NCBI GenBank assembly: GCA_947177885.1
Contig: CAMWWF010000229.1
Span: 1 to 5,267 of the forward strand
Reading direction: 5' to 3'
Source: an uncultured Lachnospiraceae bacterium
GTDB lineage: Bacteria > Bacillota_A > Clostridia > Lachnospirales > Lachnospiraceae
Length of the DNA: 5,267 bases
The translations under genes and the position numbers were made by a program. Of the stretch, positions 1 through 3,825 are shown one piece after another; the stretch's first letter is position 1; every line of letters starts with the position of its first letter. Below the pieces are notes generated by a model. That model had not been told where the DNA came from. It searched no databases and saw only the letters and a list, made by a program, of their open reading frames with translations.

Positions 1-4
1 CTAC

Positions 5-28
5 GTCTCGTGGGCTCGGAGATGTGTA
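5..28 (+). other. Residual Illumina Nextera Read-2 adapter at contig end
   Basis: These 24 bases match the known Nextera Read-2 transposase adapter without a mismatch, from GTCTCGTGGGCTCGG into the first nine bases of the Tn5 mosaic end (AGATGTGTA). After base 28 the expected mosaic-end remainder TAAGAGACAG is not found; a loosely similar purine-rich stretch follows to about base 40. Bases 1-4 sit where the i7 index would be. This is library-preparation sequence, not genome, so nothing before about base 40 should be interpreted biologically. Confidence 0.95.
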
Positions 29-41
29 GACGAGAGAGGCT

Positions 42-110
42 TTATATCAACAGGGCTATGACGAGGCGGAAGCCTGTTACGGGGAACTGATGGCATACCT
101 GAATGGCTGA
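42..110 (+). CDS. 3' fragment of an unidentified gene (partial)
   Basis: An open frame enters from the damaged contig end and stops at TGA 108-110. The readable tail is LYQQGYDEAEACYGELMAYL followed by NG, which looks like a normal soluble helical C-terminus rich in Glu, Tyr and Leu. An in-frame TAG at 27-29 lies in the adapter junction and is artefactual. Too little remains to name a family. A helical-repeat or other intracellular protein is possible, but that is a guess. It lies on the same strand as uppP, 185 bases upstream of it. No rho-independent terminator is visible after its stop. Confidence 0.45.
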   Translation, partial: LYQQGYDEAEACYGELMAYLNG

Positions 111-158
111 CGGCTCCATCTGCTGCAGAGAGAAAACGTGGAAGACAAATAGAGCTTA

Positions 159-267
159 TCTGCCGGAATGATGCATGTGTCGAAGTGTGCCCGCAAATGT
201 ATTCTGCCGGTGGTGTCACGCTCTGTGGAATGCATTTTCAGATGTCCGGGCGACTGTCCGGCAGAAT
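159..267 (+). promoter_or_regulatory. uppP leader with repeats able to form two alternative stems
   Basis: The 185 bases between the upstream stop and uppP hold no recognisable -35/-10 pair. They do contain TCTGCCGG twice (159-166 and 203-210) and its complement once. The longer perfect match is ATTCTGCCGG (201-210) with CCGGCAGAAT (258-267), 10 bp closing a 47-base loop. The 159-166 copy could compete for the same 3' arm. The 3' arm ends 12 bases before the AGGAGA ribosome binding site. This could be a structured leader influencing uppP expression, but it matches no riboswitch family known to me, and stems of this size can occur by chance. Confidence 0.3.
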
Positions 268-279
268 GGGAATAAAATT

Positions 280-285
280 AGGAGA
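280..285 (+). promoter_or_regulatory. Ribosome binding site of uppP
   Basis: AGGAGA lies ten bases before ATG 296. It is the reason for choosing that start. The open frame continues upstream to an ATG at 185, but that start has no good ribosome binding site and would add 37 residues with no resemblance to the UppP N-terminus. Confidence 0.7.
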
Positions 286-295
286 AAGAATCGTT

Positions 296-1147
296 ATGTG
301 GGAAATTATCAAGGCAATTATTTACGGAGTTGTGGAAGGTATCACAGAATGGCTGCCTATCAGCAGCACCGGCCACCTGATCCTGGTGGAGCATCTGATC
401 CCTTTTCAGGGGGTCAGTGAGGATTTCTTCGGGATGTTCGATGTTGTGATCCAGCTGGGAGCCATTCTGGCGGTGGTTGTTCTGTTCTGGGATCAGATAT
501 GGCCCTTTGCGCTTACCGGGAAGGAGAGGGCAGGGCAGACCGGGCTTGTTTCCTATTTTAAGAAGGATATCTGGACACTCTGGTTCAAGATCCTTGTCTC
601 CTGTGTGCCGGCGGCGGTCATCGGAGTGCTTTTTGATGATGTGTTTGACGCTTTGTTCTATAATCCGCCCTGTGTGGCTATCGCCCTGGTGGTATTCGGC
701 ATTGCATTTATCCTCATTGAGAACTGGAATAAGGGAAGAAGACCGAAGGTGACAGCACTGTCGGAAATCACTTATCAGACGGCGCTGCTGATCGGAATCT
801 TTCAGGTGATCGCGGCAGTCTTTCCCGGAACCTCCCGTTCCGGTGCGACCATTGTGGGAGCGCTTTTGATCGGAGTATCCAGAACCGTGGCGGCGGAGTA
901 TACCTTCTTTCTCGCCATTCCTGTCATGTTTGGAGCCAGCCTGCTGAAGGTGGTGAAGTTTGGATTTGAATTTACGTCCCTGGAGCTGACCCTTCTGGCG
1001 ATCGGAACGGTGGTGTCCTTCATCGTATCGCTGTATGTACTGCGCTTTTTGATGGGATATATCAAAAAGCATGATTTTAAGGTCTTTGGGTGGTACAGGA
1101 TCGTGTTGGGGATTATAGTGCTGGGTTATTTCTTGATTGTGGCATAG
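296..1147 (+). CDS. uppP: Undecaprenyl-diphosphatase UppP (BacA)
   Basis: This integral membrane phosphatase converts undecaprenyl diphosphate to undecaprenyl phosphate, recycling the lipid carrier for peptidoglycan and other envelope polymers; extra dosage of the family gives bacitracin resistance. At 283 residues it has the usual family length. The N-terminal catalytic motif is clear: E14 and E18 in EGITEWLPISSTGH, ending in H27. The second motif, PGTSRSGAT, begins at P177 and includes R181, equivalent to the essential arginine of E. coli BacA. Hydrophobic helices are visible at about 50-66, 97-113, 125-141, 161-176, 183-195, 201-220, 229-254 and 264-282, fitting the polytopic fold. The start is ATG 296, whose product begins MWEIIKAIIYGVVEG as expected. 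The LytTR gene follows after 35 bases with no terminator between them, so read-through is possible. I see no truncation and no missing key residue. This identification is secure. Confidence 0.97.
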   Translation: MWEIIKAIIYGVVEGITEWLPISSTGHLILVEHLIPFQGVSEDFFGMFDVVIQLGAILAVVVLFWDQIWPFALTGKERAGQTGLVSYFKKDIWTLWFKILVSCVPAAVIGVLFDDVFDALFYNPPCVAIALVVFGIAFILIENWNKGRRPKVTALSEITYQTALLIGIFQVIAAVFPGTSRSGATIVGALLIGVSRTVAAEYTFFLAIPVMFGASLLKVVKFGFEFTSLELTLLAIGTVVSFIVSLYVLRFLMGYIKKHDFKVFGWYRIVLGIIVLGYFLIVA

Positions 1148-1182
1148 GATATAAACCGTGACGGATAACCGGGAGAAGCAAA

Positions 1183-1938
1183 ATGATCAGAGTATTCATA
1201 TATCACAACAGTCCGGAAAAAATAAAATTAATACAGAAAACAATTATGGCGTATTTTCAAAAAATACGCCATTCTTATCATCTAACGTGTTGCTGCAGGT
1301 ATGAGGATGCTGCAGCTTACATAAAAACCATGGGGAAAAAGGATGATATTTTCTTTTTTGACTTTTCTGACTTTTCCGGAGCGATTCTTCTCGCCAGCCA
1401 TCTGCGAGAACAGAATTTAATGGCATCCTGGGTCTATATGGAGGGCACGTCGGAAAACCTTTACCGGGCTTTGTATGCGCAGCCATCCGCGTATGTCGGA
1501 GATGCGGTAAATGAAAAGGAAGTCCTGACCACACTGCGGCAGCTGGTGCAGCGCAGCCTGCAGATGCAGAAAAAGTATTATTTCTGCTTTAAACTGGAGG
1601 GGGAATACCTGCGTATTCCCTTTGAGGAGATCAGTTATTTTGAAAGTAATGCCAAGAAGGTAACGTTACATCAGGTGAAAAGTGATAAATGCTATTTTTT
1701 TACAGCGAAACTGGATGATATCTCTAAACAGCTTTCCTCCGATTTTATCCGTTGTCACCAGAGCTATCTGGTCAACATGCAGGAGATCAGGTGTCTGGAT
1801 ATCAAAAATCATCTTTTTCGGCTTCGTTCTAATGAGGAGATCATGATCAGCCGCAGGAGCTATAAAGAAACAAAGGAAAAATATGAGCAGTTTCTGACTG
1901 GATGGAGTACTAGGAAATATGATACCGTTTTTACCTGA
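1183..1938 (+). CDS. LytTR-family response regulator with degenerate receiver domain
   Basis: A cytoplasmic DNA-binding regulator of 251 residues in the AgrA/LytR/ComE architecture. Residues about 1-125 form a CheY-like receiver. Residues about 132-238 form a LytTR DNA-binding domain, recognisable from IPFEEISYFESNAKKVTLH (145-163), the RCHQSYLVN core (190-198) and the ISRRSYKE tail (222-229). The receiver is unusual. The usual acidic pair after strand 1 is replaced by His8-Asn9, the switch Thr/Ser region reads VYMEG, and the conserved Lys-Pro near the end is Asp-Ala (107-108). Only D60 in FFFDFSDFSG remains as a possible phosphoacceptor. Phosphorylation-independent action is therefore likely, though not proven. 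The start ATG 1183 has GGGAG seven bases upstream. No histidine kinase gene is in the window. The first 200 bases look more A/T rich than the flanking genes. The family often regulates neighbouring genes or its own, so the peptidase-dynamin genes downstream are candidate targets. Confidence 0.9.
   Translation: MIRVFIYHNSPEKIKLIQKTIMAYFQKIRHSYHLTCCCRYEDAAAYIKTMGKKDDIFFFDFSDFSGAILLASHLREQNLMASWVYMEGTSENLYRALYAQPSAYVGDAVNEKEVLTTLRQLVQRSLQMQKKYYFCFKLEGEYLRIPFEEISYFESNAKKVTLHQVKSDKCYFFTAKLDDISKQLSSDFIRCHQSYLVNMQEIRCLDIKNHLFRLRSNEEIMISRRSYKETKEKYEQFLTGWSTRKYDTVFT
1246..1272. repeat. Perfect 12-bp inverted repeat inside the LytTR gene
   Basis: ATGGCGTATTTT (1246-1257) and its exact complement AAAATACGCCAT (1261-1272) are separated by only CAA, giving a 12-bp stem with a three-base loop. 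It lies about 63 bases into the coding sequence and encodes part of MAYFQKIRH, residues 22-30. No U-tract follows, so it is not a standard intrinsic terminator. It could slow translation, affect mRNA stability or be a DNA operator. The frame is intact through it. Confidence 0.85.
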
Positions 1939-1982
1939 TATGCGCCCACATTTTCCGGAAACAGGACGGGAACGGAGATTCA

Positions 1983-1991
1983 TGTTACAAT
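1983..1991 (+). promoter_or_regulatory. Possible extended -10 promoter for the peptidase gene
   Basis: TGTTACAAT in the 102-base gap between the LytTR stop and the peptidase start matches an extended -10 element: TGn followed by TACAAT, five of six to TATAAT. No TTGACA-like -35 lies at the right distance; the 17-base position reads AGGACG. An extended -10 can act without a good -35 or with an activator. Transcription would begin around 1998, leaving a leader of about 43 bases that keeps the ribosome binding site. This is suggestive only. Confidence 0.3.
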
Positions 1992-2029
1992 AAGGCATGA
2001 CCAGAGCAGGAAGCCTTCCGCAGGCTGCT

Positions 2030-2035
2030 AGGAGG
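2030..2035 (+). promoter_or_regulatory. Strong ribosome binding site of the peptidase gene
   Basis: AGGAGG is a full Shine-Dalgarno core five bases before ATG 2041 and fixes that start. Another ATG at 2037 is out of frame and stops after three codons. Confidence 0.85.
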
Positions 2036-2040
2036 AATGT

Positions 2041-3114
2041 ATGCTTGATTTTTTAGAAATATTTGGTTTGGATGACGATGAAGACAACGGGATATTTGAA
2101 GGGGAAAGTGAAGATGCAGAAAAGGGTATTTCGATGTCGGGCATGGAGCCTGAAGAGGATTTTCTGATGTCGGGCACGGAGCTGAAGGAGGATATGTGTG
2201 TGGTTGACGGGGACGCGGAAAGAATGCTGTTGGACAGCGCTGGGGATGGTATTCCTGATCTTTTTGTGACGGAACAATATATGGATACTAATGAGGATGG
2301 TTTGCCTGACCTTTTTCTGACGGATATCGGAAGAGACACAGATGGGGACGGTATTGTGGACGATCACTCTGTCATTACCGGAATGGATCTGGACGGAGAC
2401 GGCATAATTGACCTGATGGAGGTGGCGGAAGACTTTGACAATGACGGTCTGTTTGACAGCGTACAGGAATTTGCGGATCCGGATGGCGACGGAATGTGGG
2501 ATTCTCTGGGGGAAAATATGAACCCTATGGACGGAAATGCTCCGGCATATGAGCAGTTTGATCCGTATAGTACAGAGATGGAGCATATTGTGGGCAATCC
2601 GGCAGAAGAGATGGGAAACTGGCACTGGCAGGAGACGGACAGCAGTTGTGCGGTGGCATCCCAGGAGTTTATTCTGGAGCGGCTGACGGGCCGGGAGTTT
2701 GAAGAAAGTGAACTGCGGGAGCTTGCGGAGGAGCAGGGCTGGTATGATCTCTATGGGGGGACAACCATGAGCGATGTGGGGAATATTCTGGAGCACATGG
2801 GTCTGACTGTGGAGCGGAGCCATGGGAATTCCATGGAAAATATGGAGAGATGTCTCAAGAACGGCGGCGAAGTGATCGCATGTGTGGACGGACTGGAACT
2901 CTGGCTGGGAGAGGATAATGACCTGTTTGGCCCCGGGATGGATGCGAATCATGCGGTACAGGTGATAGGGATCGATCACAGTAATGCCGGCCATTCCATG
3001 GTGATCCTCAATGACCCTGGAGCTGCCAATGGTGGAGGAGCCATGATTCCCATGGATGTATTTATGGGGGCATGGGAAGACAGCGGGTGCTTTATGGTGG
3101 AAGCATATGCCTGA
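2041..3114 (+). CDS. Ca-loop repeat protein with C39-like/papain-like cysteine peptidase domain
   Basis: A strongly acidic protein of 357 residues. Residues 1-60 are Asp/Glu-rich and include an 11-residue tandem duplication. Residues 65-154 carry six DxDxDGxxD loops, starting at D65, D82, D99, D116, D131 and D146 (spacing 17, 17, 17, 15, 15). These resemble thrombospondin type 3 or EF-hand-like calcium sites; the first two are imperfect (A67, N84). Residues about 185-357 look like a papain-fold C39-like peptidase: Q197 lies six residues before C203 in QETDSSCAVASQEF, matching the Gln-to-Cys spacing of papain. H304 follows in DANHAVQVIGID, then N324-D325 in VILNDPG. Together they form a plausible oxyanion Gln and Cys-His-Asp/Asn triad. 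There is no signal peptide or membrane segment, so the protein is probably cytoplasmic; calcium loops are odd there. The LytTR gene precedes it, and an unknown gene and a dynamin-like GTPase gene follow on the same strand. Substrate is unknown; a non-proteolytic papain-fold activity, such as transglutaminase or deamidase, is also possible. Confidence 0.8.
   Translation: MLDFLEIFGLDDDEDNGIFEGESEDAEKGISMSGMEPEEDFLMSGTELKEDMCVVDGDAERMLLDSAGDGIPDLFVTEQYMDTNEDGLPDLFLTDIGRDTDGDGIVDDHSVITGMDLDGDGIIDLMEVAEDFDNDGLFDSVQEFADPDGDGMWDSLGENMNPMDGNAPAYEQFDPYSTEMEHIVGNPAEEMGNWHWQETDSSCAVASQEFILERLTGREFEESELRELAEEQGWYDLYGGTTMSDVGNILEHMGLTVERSHGNSMENMERCLKNGGEVIACVDGLELWLGEDNDLFGPGMDANHAVQVIGIDHSNAGHSMVILNDPGAANGGGAMIPMDVFMGAWEDSGCFMVEAYA
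2133..2193 (+). repeat. 33-base in-frame tandem duplication in the acidic N-terminus
   Basis: Bases 2133-2160 and 2166-2193 agree at 23 of 28 positions with a 33-base period. The protein copies are MSGMEPEEDFL and MSGTELKEDMC. The divergence shows it is an older duplication inside the disordered-looking acidic segment, not an assembly stutter. Confidence 0.7.
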
Positions 3115-3117
3115 TCT

Positions 3118-3152
3118 GCAGCACAGTGCAGACAGGCAGCACAGTGCAGACA
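3118..3152 (+). repeat. 18-bp tandem repeat with LytTR-box-like units
   Basis: GCAGCACAGTGCAGACA occurs at 3118-3134 and again, identical over 17 bases, at 3136-3152, a period of 18. It starts four bases after the peptidase stop codon. Each copy contains ACAGTGCAG (3123-3131 and 3141-3149). That agrees at eight of nine positions with the published LytTR-domain consensus [TA][AC][CA]GTTN[AG][TG]. Known LytTR sites are paired direct repeats, usually about 21 bases start to start rather than 18. Each copy also has a small GCAC-A-GTGC dyad. A regulator binding site is possible, and a simple slippage duplication is the alternative. Confidence 0.7.
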
Positions 3153-3244
3153 AGTCGCGGAACGGCTGCCGGCAGGCGGTGAGGACAGGCTGAGGAGCGG
3201 TTGGTGACTGACCGTGCAGGGACTGCATTGGTACAGATACACAG

Positions 3245-3250
3245 AAGGAG
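3245..3250 (+). promoter_or_regulatory. Likely ribosome binding site of the unknown gene
   Basis: AAGGAG lies eleven bases before ATG 3262, slightly long but the best pairing in the region. The open frame extends upstream to a GTG at 3214, whose nearest purine-rich stretch (around 3192-3197) is about 16 bases away, so ATG 3262 is preferred. Confidence 0.55.
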
Positions 3251-3261
3251 TGTTTGATGAT

Positions 3262-3792
3262 ATGAAGAGGGATAGTTTTTCGACTTTGCAGCTGATATCT
3301 GATTTTAACCACAGTGATTTCCGAAGTAAGGTTATACCGCAGGAGCTGGTATCCGGGTGGCCCTGTCTCCAATGGATGGGGAAGTCTCTGTGTATTACCA
3401 TTCCCTATTATGCCCGTTCTTTCAGGCAGGATAAGGTGGCGTTGTTCCCGCTGTACTGCTCAGTGACCTTGCCTGTGGGAAATCCTGACCGGCTGATGGA
3501 CTACTCTGTGTACCCCTATCAGAAGGAATGGCAGGAGATCGATTACACAAAGCCTGTGGGATATTTCAAACATGCCGCCCTGGCAGATGTGAAAACAAAG
3601 GAGGAATATCAGGTCCTGTGCAGGAGGCTTTATGATCTCTTCGACCGGATGACCATGGCGGTTCTGGACAGAAAGCCTTTTGAACAGGAGGACGAGATGA
3701 TACCTTTATTTACGAAGCTGATGGAACCGGGGCATTATTTCCAATATTTGAAGATCAACCGGAAATTTTATTCCTGTTTTTGCAGGATGTGA
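3262..3792 (+). CDS. Conserved-looking protein of unknown function in the dynamin gene cluster
   Basis: I do not recognise the family of this 176-residue protein. The first half alternates hydrophobic and polar residues with many aromatics (GWPCLQWMGKSLCITIPYY, 32-50; VALFPLYCSVTLPVG, 59-73), suggesting a beta-rich fold. The second half reads as helices (KTKEEYQVLCRRLYDLFDRM, 111-130, then about 141-176). It has no signal peptide, membrane helix or obvious catalytic motif. It has several cysteines (C35, C44, C66, C120, C172, C174) without a clear metal-binding pattern. The start ATG 3262 is chosen on its ribosome binding site; GTG 3214 would add 16 residues. The stop lies 33 bases before the dynamin-like gene, so the two are very likely cotranscribed. 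A role as partner or adaptor of the GTPase or the upstream peptidase is inferred from position only. Confidence 0.75.
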   Translation: MKRDSFSTLQLISDFNHSDFRSKVIPQELVSGWPCLQWMGKSLCITIPYYARSFRQDKVALFPLYCSVTLPVGNPDRLMDYSVYPYQKEWQEIDYTKPVGYFKHAALADVKTKEEYQVLCRRLYDLFDRMTMAVLDRKPFEQEDEMIPLFTKLMEPGHYFQYLKINRKFYSCFCRM

Positions 3793-3812
3793 CGATTATG
3801 AAAAAGTATGCG

Positions 3813-3819
3813 AAAGGAG
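3813..3819 (+). promoter_or_regulatory. Ribosome binding site of the dynamin-like gene
   Basis: AAAGGAG lies six bases before ATG 3826, ideal spacing, and fixes that start. The ATG at 3798 is in another frame and ends after 14 codons. Confidence 0.8.
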
Positions 3820-3825
3820 AACGAT

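Noticed and set aside
273..278. TAAAAT as a -10 box for uppP
   Set aside because: Transcription from it would begin at or after the ribosome binding site at 280-285, and no -35 box fits.
185..295. N-terminal extension of UppP from ATG 185
   Set aside because: The extra 37 residues are not hydrophobic and do not resemble the family, while ATG 296 has AGGAGA upstream and gives the usual length.
278..1072. Long open frame on the - strand opposite uppP
   Set aside because: It is antisense to a secure uppP gene, its His/Arg/Gln/Ser-rich translation is typical of a shadow frame, and it shows no family motif.
2006..2028. Short stems (AGCCT/AGGCT and GCAG/CTGC) before the peptidase ribosome binding site
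   Set aside because: The stems are only 4-5 bp, compete with each other and lack a U-tract, so neither a terminator nor a switch can be supported.
1997..2056. 19-codon upstream ORF overlapping the peptidase start
   Set aside because: It has only a TAAGG one base before its ATG, so translation is unlikely, and the peptide (MTRAGSLPQAARRNVCLIF) resembles nothing known.
3166..3175. Palindrome CTGCCGGCAG in the spacer after the peptidase gene
   Set aside because: It is a ten-base palindrome with no loop and no U-tract in a GC-rich spacer, expected by chance and not a terminator.
2053..3372. 439-codon open frame on the - strand across the peptidase gene
   Set aside because: It is the complement of the DxDGDG-coding repeats and peptidase domain. 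Composition is low-complexity His/Ile/Ser-rich, and the + strand protein has clear motifs and a strong ribosome binding site.
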